Part shown: positions 8,033-19,051 of the stretch, in pieces | How positions within the stretch are numbered: position 1 is the stretch's first letter | Layout of the letters: the number at the start of each line of letters is the position of its first letter | Assembly: GCA_018401935.1 (NCBI GenBank) | Contig: JAGYJQ010000009.1 | Coordinates: 1 to 64,000, forward strand | Origin: Balneolaceae bacterium | GTDB taxonomy: Bacteria > Bacteroidota > Rhodothermia > Balneolales > Balneolaceae | Direction: 5' to 3' | Length of the DNA stretch: 64,000 nt | The notes under the pieces: model-generated | Told to the model about the DNA's origin: nothing | Database searches by the model: none | The model's input: only the letters and a program-made list of their open reading frames with translations | Program-made: the position numbers and the translations under genes

Positions 8033-10056
8033 TGAACAAATGGGCTTCCATAGCGCGGGTGCAACTGCTTCTGTTAGGGCTGTTTTTGCTGTGTGTAGGG
8101 GGCGCCCAAAGGGTTCAGGCGCAGCCTAACCTATCGGGTCTGGGAAGTATTCAGGCGGACACAAGCGGCTTAGCTGCTATGCAGGAGGGTCTGGAAGTGC
8201 TTGGAATTATCCCTTGGCGTTGGGCTGGGCGAAGTAGTTGGGGAGCGCGAGAGGTGAGCACGGACAGTTTGCTGAGGTGGGAGCATTATACCGATGGGCA
8301 TGCTTTTTGGGCACAGCGCAGGGACGTTATAGCGTATGAATTGGGTACCGTGGGTCGCCCATCAGGTCATTATGTGCAGGGGTTTGGGCCGGGTGATCAG
8401 GCGGTTTACTTGGAAGGAATAGACCTTAGCAACCCGATAACAGGTCTTCCAGAACTACAGTACGTGCCTATATATAAGGTGTCGTCTATTCAAGAACAGT
8501 CTACTCATCGCTTGCGTAGCGATTGGCGAGTACGCGATTATTACCTTGTTAAGCCCATTAGTACACTTAATTATGATGAATCTAGTTTCACGTACCGTAA
8601 TTTGGAATTTGGAGTGGGGCATAATTTCTCTGAGCGTAGCCATTTGGAGCTGTCTTTTTGGGACCGGAGGGCAGGAGGTGATTATCCTGCGAGTGAACTC
8701 AAAGGGAGTCAGGTCTTTGCCAAAGGCTACTATCACTTGAGCAATACCTTGCGCCTAGACGCTTGGGCAGCGAATAATTCCTTTGAAGCTGATGAATCTT
8801 TTGGCTATTCCAATGTGCCTGGAGCCTTCCCTTTTTCGGAGTACGGACCCAGTCCACGGCGTAGTTCGGTGAGTAGCAGGAGCTCTCGCAGTGACTGGTT
8901 TGTGCGCCTGGGACACCGACCAGATTCGGGCTCTGCTGCACAGTCTTCCCTACAGCTAGGACGTTCTACCCACGAATTCACCCTACCTTTTGGCACGGAT
9001 ACTACCGCTTGGAATATCCGCTCCCTCTGGTTTGCCGGTGCTACCACTTTGGAAGGCACAAATTGGGGGCTTAGCGCCGAGGGGCGTTGGTCGGGATTTA
9101 CCAATAGGGCAGGGTCAGATATTGGATTTCATTCCATCAAACGATCAAATTGGTGGGAATCTAATGCGATTCTCGAGGGGTATTGGCAGGGCATACCGAT
9201 GGCGAGCCTGAGAATGGGAGTGGAGCAGGTATTCAGCGGCGACCGGGGTGCAGCGCTAAGTGGATGGGTGGGGCTAGACCTTAATAGAAAGGATATTCGA
9301 GCCGAACTACGCTTAGGGCAAGGAAGGCAACTTCGGAGCATCCAAGAGGAGTATTGGACGTCCAATAGTTGGCGGGATGATGGGCTTAATGATGGGCTTA
9401 ATGATTCAAAAAGTCCGCTCCAACAAAGCCAATATATTTCGGCTTCGGTGGATCTTTGGCCGGAACGGTTTCTATCGCCTTGGGTGAATGCTCGATACAG
9501 TATAGAATCAGGGACTGCGTTGTTAGCACCGTCTGAGGTGGCCGAGGATGGGATGCGGATCTATTACGCGAACGAACATAGCTTTTGGTCTACGAGCATT
9601 GGTTTAGACGCCCATTCTTCACAATGGGAATATGGGCTCAGTGCAACGGCATTTAATCGTGGAAATGGGCAAATTCAATCGCAATCTGCGGAGCTTTTCG
9701 AGACCGATATGCAGTTTCGTTTACGTTCTTATGCTTTTTGGAAAGGCTATGTGTTTGAACGGGCTGCCTACACTAAAATGGGTATTCGTCTATATGGCAC
9801 CCCCATAGCTAGCCGTAATTTAGCCTTTGATACAGCCGCTCAATGGTGGTCGGTACAGCAAAATGGACTAGAGGTACAACCTGCATTCCTTCGGGCTGAT
9901 GTTGAACTATCCTCTAGAGTACGTTCTATGATGGTGTTTCTACGCTGGGAAAATGTGGGTCAAGGAGTTTTGGGCCCAGGATATTTTGGAGCCGATAGCT
10001 TTCCTATGCCAGGCCGAAGATTGGTAGTAAGTATTAAAGCGATATTTCGAAATTAA
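8032..10056 (+). CDS. Outer-membrane beta-barrel protein with plug-like N-terminus
   Basis: I chose the ATG at 8032, which shares a base with the cinA stop, over the TTG at 8029. The protein (about 675 residues) has a signal peptide ending near QRVQAQ at about residue 30. Residues 100-160 (GPGDQAVYLEGIDLSNP) resemble the plug region of TonB-dependent receptors. The rest is made of alternating aromatic beta strands typical of a barrel, ending in PGRRLVVSIKAIFRN. No TonB box or carboxypeptidase-like domain is obvious, and the cargo is unknown. A 12-bp in-frame duplication (9379-9402, DGLN twice) sits in a loop. Overlap with cinA suggests co-transcription, but no functional link is clear. Confidence 0.75.
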   Translation: MNKWASIARVQLLLLGLFLLCVGGAQRVQAQPNLSGLGSIQADTSGLAAMQEGLEVLGIIPWRWAGRSSWGAREVSTDSLLRWEHYTDGHAFWAQRRDVIAYELGTVGRPSGHYVQGFGPGDQAVYLEGIDLSNPITGLPELQYVPIYKVSSIQEQSTHRLRSDWRVRDYYLVKPISTLNYDESSFTYRNLEFGVGHNFSERSHLELSFWDRRAGGDYPASELKGSQVFAKGYYHLSNTLRLDAWAANNSFEADESFGYSNVPGAFPFSEYGPSPRRSSVSSRSSRSDWFVRLGHRPDSGSAAQSSLQLGRSTHEFTLPFGTDTTAWNIRSLWFAGATTLEGTNWGLSAEGRWSGFTNRAGSDIGFHSIKRSNWWESNAILEGYWQGIPMASLRMGVEQVFSGDRGAALSGWVGLDLNRKDIRAELRLGQGRQLRSIQEEYWTSNSWRDDGLNDGLNDSKSPLQQSQYISASVDLWPERFLSPWVNARYSIESGTALLAPSEVAEDGMRIYYANEHSFWSTSIGLDAHSSQWEYGLSATAFNRGNGQIQSQSAELFETDMQFRLRSYAFWKGYVFERAAYTKMGIRLYGTPIASRNLAFDTAAQWWSVQQNGLEVQPAFLRADVELSSRVRSMMVFLRWENVGQGVLGPGYFGADSFPMPGRRLVVSIKAIFRN

Positions 10057-10086
10057 TTCTATTTTGCACTAAACAATCAACAGGCT

Positions 10087-10959
10087 ATGAGTTACTTATT
10101 AAAAGAAGGCTTTGCAGGACTAAGACGAACAAAATGGGCGTCCATGACCTCCATTTTTTCCCTCAGTTTAGCCCTATTGCTCCTAGGGGTACTGTTTCGA
10201 CTCTCCTATAATTTATATGATCGGGCGTTGAGTTTACGAGACTCGGTCGAACTAGAAGTTTTTCTATACGACTTAGATGATCAAGATATCCAATCAATGG
10301 AGCAGGCGTTGCTATCTTTAGACGAGGTTGAAAGTACTAGTTTTATTTCTAAAGATAGTGCTGCAAGTATAATGAGGGCTGAATTTGGATCGGGAGTGGA
10401 GGACTTGGTGGCCTTGGATTTCCTGCCAGCTTCATTTAAACTTAGCTTAAGTAGAGATATACCTGCAGAGGAAATTATAGAAGTAGCAGCAGAATTAGAG
10501 GGGTGGGTTGGCATTGAGAATGTGAAATATAATGCATCTCTTCTCCAGCTATTGGAAACCAATCTTCAAACCCTTACGCGAATGGGTACAGGTATAGGCT
10601 TGCTGGTCCTTTTAGCCGCGATGTTGCTGGTCTTTAATACCATACGATTAACGGTCTATGCCCGACGCGATGTGATAAAAGCAATGAAATTAGTGGGGGC
10701 AACCAATGGGTTCATCCGTGCTCCTTTTGTGATAGAAGGGATTTTACAAGGTATTATCGCTGGTGGAATGAGTGCTATTGTGCTGCACCTGAGCTTTGCA
10801 CGCTTGTTTCCGAGATTAGCCCCTGAATTTGGGTTGTTGGTTTGGCCATTTGGGCAATGGTATTATCTGATTGGGGGTATGATGGTCTTATCGATACTGA
10901 TGGGCTGGCTTGGGAGCCGTTGGGCGGCAGGCACCTTTATTCGTAAGACTCAGCTATAG
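10087..10959 (+). CDS. ftsX: Cell division protein FtsX (ABC permease-like)
   Basis: FtsX partners with the ATPase FtsE and controls peptidoglycan hydrolases at the division site. The 290-residue protein has the expected layout: an N-terminal cytoplasmic LLKEGFAGLRRTKWASM followed by a first membrane helix (about 20-43), a large extracytoplasmic domain (about 50-160, VELEVFLYDLDDQDIQ... start), and three more helices in the FtsX permease domain with the conserved RRDVIKAMKLVGATNGFIRAPF. ftsE is not next to it, as is common in Bacteroidota. This is the last intact gene before the damaged block. Confidence 0.9.
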   Translation: MSYLLKEGFAGLRRTKWASMTSIFSLSLALLLLGVLFRLSYNLYDRALSLRDSVELEVFLYDLDDQDIQSMEQALLSLDEVESTSFISKDSAASIMRAEFGSGVEDLVALDFLPASFKLSLSRDIPAEEIIEVAAELEGWVGIENVKYNASLLQLLETNLQTLTRMGTGIGLLVLLAAMLLVFNTIRLTVYARRDVIKAMKLVGATNGFIRAPFVIEGILQGIIAGGMSAIVLHLSFARLFPRLAPEFGLLVWPFGQWYYLIGGMMVLSILMGWLGSRWAAGTFIRKTQL

Positions 10960-10983
10960 GCTCAAAGATTGTTCTTGGGGGGG

Positions 10984-11453
10984 TTACTTAAGAGCACTCT
11001 TACGATGCTCGCAGGCTTCTATGTCTTCGCAATGTCCATAAATTGGAGGAATGCGATTCCAATGTTCATCCCATGAATTCGGCCAATTAGTTGTGTTTGA
11101 GACCACCAATACGTGGGTCACAAAACTCCCTAACACATGCCCACACTCATTGCAGATTATGTGATCGTGTTGTTGATAGGCATAAGCCGTCTGTATGATA
11201 CGACTCTTCCCGAATTGTTGGCGTTGCACCAATCCGGGATTCAACCTATCATCTGTTGTTACACGGCAGCAATGACCACGTACCTTCTGCTGCATACTGA
11301 AAAAGAGTCCATCGGCATCAAAATGACCATCGGAACGGTAGATTCTTCCAAACCATGAACCGCTCGGGGGTCTGACGTTGGTTACCTCTTTAAGTAAGAC
11401 CTAAAAATTTCTTTTACTAAAGCGATCGTTTCTTCGTGTGCCGGATGCGCCAT
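10984..11453 (-). pseudogene. Fur-family metal-responsive regulator, frameshifted
   Basis: Pieces of a Fur protein occur in different frames: MAHPAHEETIALVKEIFRS from the ATG at 11453, then IYRSDGHFDADGLFFSMQQK (the usual winged-helix entry), GLVQRQQFGKS, and QQHDHIICNECGHVL with the HxH and CxxC metal ligands. The segment for the DNA-recognition helix is garbled. Several single-base indels are needed to join the pieces. Since the neighbouring genes are broken the same way, sequencing error is more likely than true gene loss. Fur-family members repress iron, zinc or peroxide genes; the metal cannot be inferred. Confidence 0.75.
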
Positions 11454-11722
11454 AAGGAGTACTCAAATAATTATTGGGGCCAATGGTCTCATTTACACGA
11501 GATCACTTCAGATTTTTCCTTAAATAATATACCAAATGTTGCAATATGAACGAAATAAGATGGAAATAAGAACTCCTTCGCTATTATTTTTGCTTCTGAA
11601 GCTAATTCAAGGTCACTGTGAACATTACTGTGAATATAGTGAAAACGAAAATGTAGAGATTTTCACGTGGAATGCTATATTCCAAGATAGTCACCATCCA
11701 TTTAGTCTAGTTGTTATGCCTA
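11454..11722. other. Divergent intergenic region between the fur-like and acyl-CoA ligase remnants
   Basis: This would hold the promoters of both flanking genes. I see no convincing promoter, RNA gene or protein. A short reading frame through it has no recognisable similarity. Base-level detail is unreliable here. Confidence 0.4.
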
Positions 11723-13571
11723 ATGATAGCACCTTTGGATACGCTGACCGATTTATACGTTAATCTTTCTAAAAAGATCCGCCAAAACAAGGCTGTTTTT
11801 CATCATAAATTAGATGCCTCTATTGGCTTTGAACCGGTGTACTGGGATCAGTTACCGAAGATGTACAAGCCCTTGCAGGTTACCTAGCAAGTAAGGGAAT
11901 TAAGAACGGAGACCCAGTTGGTATATTAAGTGAAAAACTGGTACGAGGCGGTAGTAGACTTAGCCATATTCAACTATTAGGTGGAATTAATGTTTCCTCT
12001 ACACGACCTTGCCTCCCAATCAGTGTGAGTATATTTTGCAGGATTCACAGGCTAAAAATCTTTTTTGTATCGACTGGAATTCAGCTTAAAAGGCTGTTGA
12101 AGTCTTTGAAAACTGCCCAGAATTAGAAGAGGTAGTAAAGACCAGAATGCCAAAGAATAAAAACTCATGGAGCATGATTTTGTTCGCCTATTTGATCATG
12201 CTATGAGAGAAGGGAAAACGGTACAAGGAGCACGAAGATACGATACAGGGCTGTGCTAAAAAAGTAAAGCCCGACGATGTATGTACCCTTATTTACACTT
12301 CAGGGACTATATGAAAGCCAAAAAGGCGCTATGCCCATAATATTTGTAGTAATGTTAAAGCAGCAACCCATCATATTTACTGGGATGACAAGGATGCCTG
12401 TTTGTCTCTTTTTTTACCTCATGCCACTCCTTTGAACGAACAGCCGGCTACTATGCCATTATCTCCTGTGGTGCTGGAAATCTATTACGCAGAAAGTGTG
12501 ACATGGTGTCCAAAATTTACCGGAGGTAAAACCGACCGTGGTTATCTCAGTACCACGACTCTTGAGAAAATCTTCAACGTGATTAATAAAATGTAAAGGC
12601 AGCGCCGTAAAGCAGAAAATTAAATGGGCGCTCAGCACAGGGCAAAATATGTAGATGGAAAAAGAGGGCTGGTTTCAGTGCAAAAATCAATTGCTGATAA
12701 ATTGGTATTTGACAAATTAAAAGAAAACTGGCGGGCGTGTCCGTCTTTTTGTCTCTGGAGGAGCCGCTCTTTTCCACCGGATATAGATACCTTTTTCAAT
12801 GCGCAGGGCTACCTATTCTTCAAGGATATGGCCTAACTGAAACCTCACCCGTGATGACTGCTAACCGGCCGGGCGATTTAATGGTCGGTATGGTAGGCAC
12901 GGTGATTCCTGGGGTAACCGTTGGGATTCAAAGCTTAGAAAAAGGAGAGATTATTGCTCAAATAAGTGGGGAAGAGTATCCAACCAATCTGAGTTCAGAG
13001 GCAGGGGAGATCCTATGTAAAGGGCCTAACGTAATGAAGGGCTATTGGCGTAACGAAGAAGCAACCAAAGAAATGATTGATTCGATGGCTGGCTACACAC
13101 TGGTGATGTGGGGAGATTTGTGAACGGATATCTGAAAATAACCGATCGAATTAAGCACATGCTGGTGAATGCTGGTGGGAAAAAATAATATTTATCCAGG
13201 ACCTATCGAGGATATGTTCAAGTCAAGTAACGGATTGACTGGGGTTAGTTGTAGTCGGGGAGGGGCAAAACTTTTTATGGCAGCTCTTATCGTACCTGAT
13301 TTTGAGGTACTCAAAAGTTTGCGGATGCCCAAGGTTTGTCCTATGCCGATATGGATGAGTTGTTGGAATTGGACGAGGTAAAATCTGTGTACAAAAAAGA
13401 AATGGTGCGTTTTCAAGAGTCTGGCTTCCCAATGAAAAAATTCGTGATTTCCGCTTATTGGCCAATGAGTTTACGGTTGAAACGGTGAGATTACCCGACT
13501 ATGAAGGTGAAACGCCGCGTCATCGCCGAAAATACGCCTATCTAATCAGTGATATCTTCAAGGATGACTAA
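11723..13571 (+). pseudogene. Long-chain fatty acid--CoA ligase (AMP-forming), frameshifted
   Basis: Fragments in all three frames together make a FadD/FAA1-type acyl-CoA synthetase: MIAPLDTLTDLYVNLSKKI at the start, ALAGYLASKGIKNGDPVGIL, the AMP-binding P-loop area around 12285-12310 (TLIYTSGT expected, partly garbled), GLTETSPVMTANRPGD near 12825-12870, GEILCKGPNVMKGYWRNEEA near 13000, and the C-terminal KVKRRVIAE/KYAYLISDIFKDD ending at 13571. The enzyme would activate fatty acids for beta-oxidation or lipid synthesis. Many indels interrupt it, in line with the rest of the block from 10984 to 19555. Confidence 0.85.
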
Positions 13572-13586
13572 GGTCTTGTGCTGATT

Positions 13587-13998
13587 TTATGCCTGTTTTC
13601 GAGCAGCAATAAAGGACTGTACAGCCCGAATTAAAAGCCCACACATCAAAAACATGGCCGACCGCGCGTAGGTGGCTAGTATTGTTCGATCTCACCGCCA
13701 CCAAGGGCTTCGAATAAACCTGGGATTGCCGATAGTACCAAAATACCTAGTAGCGCAAGTCCAGCGGCCGCGTGCATCATGTGCTTGCGAAGAGACTTCT
13801 TTTTTACCCAGCCATCCAAAAGTACAAACAGAATACCGAAAAGGATGGTATCAATGCGGTAACACTTTCCTGCCCTGTTCCCAGATAGGAAGCAGCGCCT
13901 AAAATGATAAGTAATATGCCTAACGATAAGGTGAGATTTTTGTATGATAGGTAGAGTATTAAACTTGGGTTTCCATCTTGAGTTTCCATTAGGTTCAT
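13587..13998 (-). pseudogene. Small multi-helix membrane protein, frameshifted
   Basis: Joined across frames, the minus strand gives a protein of about 130 residues with three or four hydrophobic helices: LSLGILLIILGAASYLGTG, then ALIPSFFGILFVLLDGWV, HMMHAAAGLALLGILG and ARSAMFLMCGLLIRAVQSF, ending in IAARKQA at 13587. The first helix pair and the ALIPSFFGI motif recall small uncharacterised membrane proteins of Bacteroidota and Planctomycetota. No function is known to me. At least two frame changes are needed. Confidence 0.6.
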
Positions 13999-14106
13999 GT
14001 AAACTGAAGTCGAACATAGCCGTGCTGCCAAAGATGTAGGGCCTTCCGTACCATGGTCCCTATTTTGAGGCAGGTTTTACATTGAACTGTAGTGAATAAT
14101 ACAGCT

Positions 14107-14681
14107 TTATTCGGTATTTTTTGAAAATATCCGTCCAAAACCTATGGCTTCTTCTATGTACTCACCCAATGAAAGAGTTTTAGATTGATTCGCGCACGTA
14201 ATCTCGTCAATTGGCGCGCTGGATAAATTGTTCCAAAACCGGAAAATACCCATCTATATCGTTTACGCGATAATGGTCGTTGTGAAAGCCTAACTGCCGC
14301 CATGTTAATATTTCAAAATTCATCGAGAGTGCCAAAACCACCTTGGTAAAATGACAAAAGCATGAGATAGCTCCTCCATTTTTGCTGGGTGTGCATATCT
14401 GGGGTTTCGATGGGCTCACTAAGCCCAGTATAAAAGTGACTTCCTTACCTTTAAGGCCGTTGGGATTATGCCTATAACCTCCGTTCTGGGCAAGTACTGC
14501 TTCGGCAACACGGCCCATCATCCCGATTTTCCCTCCTTCCAAAGACAAGGCCTGTGGACCGCTTCGCTATATCATGGCTCCAGCTGGTCGGCAGACTCGC
14601 CGAAGATAGGCTGGGGGAGCGAGATCCGCAGTACACGCAAATTTGCCCATATACCAGTACTTCTTGCATTAAACTTTGCAT
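14107..14681 (-). pseudogene. LOG family protein (TIGR00730 Rossmann fold), frameshifted
   Basis: The fragments ICVYCGSR near the start, GLVFGGG/GKIGMMGRVAEAVLAQNGG in the middle, and LDEFFEILTWRQLGFHN plus VNDIDGYF towards the end match LOG-family proteins, which cleave ribose phosphate from nucleotides (cytokinin-type phosphoribohydrolases). The PGGxGTxxE motif can be recognised only in broken form around 14330 (GGFGTLDEFFE when frames are joined). Its ATG overlaps the stop of the cysteine desulfurase (TAATG), so the two were one operon. Confidence 0.8.
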
Positions 14682-15834
14682 TAAACCAGTGTAAACATTC
14701 TGGAAAGTACGGCTTCTAATGAATGAACCAACCGGCTTATGTCTTCTTTGGTGGTATGTTTGCCAAAGCTATTCGAATGCTTGATTTGGCTTGTTCGGCT
14801 TGCCGCCCCAGGGCGCGAGTAGCACGAGAGGGTTCTACTGTCCAGAGGTGCACGCCGAGCCATTAGAGACACAAATACCTTCGATGTCCAAGCAGAAGCA
14901 TTTCTCCATCAATTCCACGTTTCTCGGCATTGTGAAAGCAAAATTGGTTATATGATGAACCCTGGCTTTCCATTTTATTTCCACTGCAGGCATGCAGGTG
15001 GGCCTGTAATTCGCTAAGGAGATGTTGGTTAAGCTCCTGGTATGTTTTGAGCTGATGTTCCATGGTACGGGTTGGGTGATTTCTAAGGCCTTAGCAAACC
15101 CAATAACACCTGGTACGTTTGTGGTTCCTCCTCTTCTGCGTCGCTCTTAGAGCTACCTGTAAGCTAGGGCATCCATCGACTTCCGTTACGTACATACATA
15201 AGCCCAATGCCTTTTGGGCCATAAATTTTATGGGCACTTCCACTTAGAAAATCCACTCCTAATTCCTGAACATTCACAGGTATTTTTCCCAGACTTTGAC
15301 CGCATCGGTATGAAATAAAACGCCCTTTTCACGGCAAAGATCGAGAGTTTTTTAGATCATTTACCGATCCAACTTCATTGTTGACATGCATTAAGCTAAC
15401 CAAACATGTTTTATCGCTCAGGTGCTGTCTAAGGGTATCCAACTCAACAACACCGTCGTTGTTTAAGGGTACCATGAGCAGGTTTGAATCCTTTCATTTT
15501 GGATAGTTCAATAGGATGCAAAACGGCATGATGTTCTCAGGGGAGGTAATAAAGTTCGTTTTTATCGCCAGCAAGAGCCATTACTCCTTGAACTACTGCA
15601 TTGTCACTTTCTGTCCCACCCGAAGTAAAGATGATTTCAGAGGGTTCTGCTCCGATGATGGCCGCAATTTGTTCTCGGGCATCTTCTACAATGACCTTGG
15701 CTCGTTGGTCTAAATGGTGCGCCGAATTTGCATTGCCATACTCGGAGGTTAAATAAGGTAACATAGCTCTAGAACCCTTTTGTCCAGAGGTGTAGTTGCG
15801 GCATAATCAAAATAAACCTGAATGTGGGAGTCAT
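14681..15834 (-). pseudogene. Cysteine desulfurase (NifS/IscS type), frameshifted
   Basis: The N-terminal part is well preserved: VYFDYAATTPLDKRV, SEYGNANSAHHLDQRAKVIV and IIFTSGGTESDNAVVQG. Further on, the pyridoxal-phosphate Lys region is scrambled, but the C-terminal substrate loop reads VSNGSACTSGTVEPS, with the catalytic Cys of the class I SGSACTS motif, and the end reads TTKEDISRLV. The enzyme takes sulfur from cysteine for Fe-S clusters and tRNA thiolation. The likely start is the ATG at 15834 with one base missing shortly after. Numerous indels; probably intact in the organism. Confidence 0.88.
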
Positions 15835-16119
15835 ATCGTCTGCGCTAAACCTATTAGAACTGTACGAGGAAGTAACATTTTTGGTGAGTTAATATAGAAT
15901 AAATTAGGGAAACCGGCCGACAGTTATTCCCTCAATATGTAGGATTTCCTGCATTTCCATGCATAGGAAAAGTTTTAAATGGCACGGGGGATGCGTAAAT
16001 TACCCAATACAGGTAGTCCATGCGTTATCCTATACCGAAAATGCACGGACAACATAAACCCGAGTGGAAACTTTCGGGTTCATCATCCATCATAGCATTC
16101 ACTCATTAAAGGTCTAGAA
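15835..16119. other. Divergent intergenic region before pgk
   Basis: This gap separates the minus-strand cysteine desulfurase from plus-strand pgk. It contains one clear 7-bp inverted repeat (AACCCGA at 16057-16063 with TCGGGTT at 16074-16080) without a T tract. I see no other feature, and the sequence quality is low. Confidence 0.4.
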
Positions 16120-17294
16120 ATGGCAAAGAAACGCTACATGATATTGACGTAAAGGGAAAAACAGTGTTAATGTGGTCGATTTCAATGTACCCATCATAGA
16201 AGGTACCATAACAGACGATAATCGGGTAGTTCAAGCACTTCCCTCTATACAATATGTTGTTGACCAAGGAGCCAAGCTTGTGCTGACCTCCCACTCTGGG
16301 ACGACCAAAAGGAAGTCCAGATCCTGAATTCTTTTGGAACCGGTAGCTCAACACCCAGCTAGTTTAGTTGACGTACCGGTTCATTTCGCCCATGACTGCA
16401 TTGGTGAGGCTGGTGGAAAAAGTAATTTCATGCGAAAGAGGGTGAAATTGTGGTGCCTGAAAACGTTCGCTTCCATGCTGGTGAAACTGAAAATGACCCT
16501 CATTTTGCTAATGCTTATGGCCCATGCCCATGTTTTTGTGAATGATGCCTTGGATCTTCCCATCGTGCCCATGCTTCAGTCGCAGGAGTCACAGCCTACA
16601 TGGAAGATCTGGTTTCAGGGTTTTTACTGAAAAAGAGATCACCCATTTAAGTGACAGTGTGAATGACCCTAAGCGCCCATTCGTGGCTATTTTTAGGAGG
16701 GGCTAAAGTGTCGGATAAAATCCCAGCATTCAGCGTTTATTAATGCAAAGGGATACCATTATTATTGGTGGAGGGATGGCCTATACATTTTTAGCAACCA
16801 AGGGATATTCGGTAGGGAATTCTTTGTTAGAGGAAGATAAATACCGATGGCTAAAGCATTGATGGAGCAAGTGCTCGAGGCAGGGGTTAACTTCCGATGC
16901 TGCCAGTTGACTTAGTCATTGCAGATGGATTTTTCAAACGATGCCAACAGAAAAGTAGTGGTTGCAGATGGTATTTTAGATCATTGGGAATCATTGGATA
17001 TAGCCCTGAAACCATCAAGCTGTTTAGTGCAATAACTCAAGCAAAAACGGTGTTCTGGAAATTCCAGGCCAATGGGAGTATTTGAAATGCCTAATTTTGC
17101 GGTTGGGACTAGTCTATTGCCTGTGGGCCTTAGTCACTGCGACGGAGCATGGAGCTACCACTATTATAGGTGGAGGAGACTCTGCTTCGGCTATCAAACA
17201 AGCCGGCCTGAGTGACCAAGTGTCTCATGTCCACAGGTGGTGGAGTTGGTTTGGAATATTTAGAAGAAAAGAATTGCTAGGCTTTCTCATCTAA
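16120..17294 (+). pseudogene. pgk: Phosphoglycerate kinase, frameshifted
   Basis: Pgk makes ATP from 1,3-bisphosphoglycerate in glycolysis. Across three frames the family landmarks appear in order: MAKKRYM at 16120, DDNRVVQALPSIQYVVDQGAKLVLTSH equivalents near 16210-16300, EPVAQHPASLVDVPVHFAHDCIGE near 16340, VVPENVRFHAGE near 16450, GGAKVSDKI near 16700, and the phosphate-binding [20 protein letters not shown] plus STGGGV near 17140-17240. About a dozen indels break it. It is the only pgk candidate in the window, and glycolysis genes such as tpiA are intact elsewhere, so a real loss is unlikely. Confidence 0.9.
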
Positions 17295-17457
17295 ACTGAT
17301 AAATAATACATTGTCTTAGATTGTTCTGTTGAGAGAAGATTCATGTAGCTGGTTGAATGAGGATTGATTAGATGGAAAGAAATTTCTGATCGGAATACCC
17401 AAAGCTTCATGCTAAGTGGATATTAGCAGCACGAAATTCAAAGATAATGGAGAAAAG

Positions 17458-18479
17458 ATGAGTCAAAGTAGAAAGGAATTCTGAGACAGGTGTTGCCGGA
17501 TTAGCGGGATTGGCACTTTTACGGCCACTCAGGGACCGGCTAAAGAGAACAGCCTAACAAAATGCTTCCAAAGGGCCTGCCTTCGTCCAAGTGAATCCTA
17601 TAAAACCAGTCGTTGTATCGACCTGGATTCATGGCATAGTGGCCAATGAAGAAGCCTGAGAGTCCTAGAATGGGGGGACTTCGTTAGATGCGGTAGAGTT
17701 AGGGCGTCAAAACTGCGGAAGTGGATCCTACCAATCAATCCGTAGGGCTTGGGGGTTCCCAGATAGAGAAGGAAGGGTTACCTTGGATGCCTGTATAATG
17801 AACCATGAGCAGCAATGCGGTTCGGTGGCCTTTTTGAACACATTGTACACCCTATTTCGGTGGCTAGAAAAGGGATGGAGGAGACTCCACATGTGATGCT
17901 GGTGGGGAAAGGAGCATTACAATTTGCAGAGCAGCAGGGCTTTTTAAACGTGAAAACTTGCTCACCGAGGCTTGAAAAAGCATGGCGAAAGTGGCTTGAG
18001 GATTCTGGTACGCCCGGTGATCAATGTGGAAAATCACGACACCATTGGTATGTTGGCCTTAGATGATTCGGGCAATATCTCTGGGGCATGCACCACGAGT
18101 GGCGCTGCTTATAAGATGCATGGTCGGGTAGGGGATTCACCGATCATTGGTGCGGGTCTATACTAGACAATGAGGTGGCGGCGCGGTGGCTACCGGACTT
18201 GGTGAAGCAGTCATTCGATCTGCCGGAGCTTCGGTGGTCGTTGAGTTGATGCGCCAAGGGTATACTCCTCAACAGGCTCAGAAGAGGTGATTGCACGGAT
18301 TATTTCAAAGGAAAAAGACCCTAAATCACTGCAAGGGTGTTATAGCCCTTAACAAGCAAGGACAAGTAGGAGGGAGTGCTATTCATCCAGGATTTAATTA
18401 TGCTTTATTATCAAAAGAGCATGAAAATGGGATGATCGACGCGCCACATTTGTTTAGCAGAGTAGATGTTGGGTGTTAG
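17458..18479 (+). pseudogene. N4-(beta-N-acetylglucosaminyl)-L-asparaginase (glycosylasparaginase family), frameshifted
   Basis: The fragments follow the Ntn-hydrolase glycosylasparaginase layout: an N-terminal SRKEF...TGVAGLAGLALL that looks like a twin-arginine signal in broken frame, [29 protein letters not shown] near 17850, the autocleavage and nucleophile region [20 protein letters not shown] near 18040 (Thr nucleophile in HDTIGM), and TSGAAYKMHGRVGDSPIIGA near 18100. The family splits the GlcNAc-Asn bond of glycoproteins, or acts on isoaspartyl peptides. Export by Tat would place it in the periplasm. Frameshifts as in the whole block. Confidence 0.85.
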
Positions 18480-18570
18480 GCACCGATTACTCATTAAAAA
18501 ATATAAATGGTAAGGAATGCATTGGCTTAAGGGTCTTACCTTATACCAATATTAAATAAAACAGAATCAT

Positions 18571-19034
18571 ATGAGTTCATTAAATAAAGTAATGTTGATT
18601 GACGCTTAGGCAGGATCCTGAAGTCCGGATACACCCAATCAAACACCGCAGTAGCCACCCTAAACCTAGCCACAAACGAGCGATACCGAGATAGCAACGG
18701 TGAGTATCAAGACAAAAACCGAATGGCACCGAGTAGTAGCATGGGGGAAGAACGGCCGAGATATGTCAGCAGTATCTCACGAAAGGTTCAATGATCTACG
18801 TTGAAGGTCCGCTTCAAACCCGCAGGGGAAGACAAGCAGGGTCAAAAATATACCACTGGAGGTGAAGGCCTTACAAATGACGATGCTAGATAGCCGAGGA
18901 AGTAGCGGTGGTGGTATGGCGGAAATGCCGTCATCTCCTAATTCCAACAACGCTCAAAGCAGTGGAGCTAGTGCGAGTCAGGGAGTCAATAAACGGTCAA
19001 TTTAGACGATATCGATGACGATTTACCTTTCTAA
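18571..19034 (+). pseudogene. ssb: Single-stranded DNA-binding protein, frameshifted
   Basis: The start MSSLNKVMLI, the OB-fold core ([36 protein letters not shown]) and the acidic C-terminal tip IDDDLPF are all present but in different frames. SSB coats single-stranded DNA, and its tip recruits replication and repair proteins. The tip is perfectly kept just before the stop, which argues that the gene is functional and the frame breaks are sequence errors. The order ssb then gldE is a known arrangement in Bacteroidota. Confidence 0.9.
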
Positions 19035-19051
19035 CTGGTGGATGTATATTG

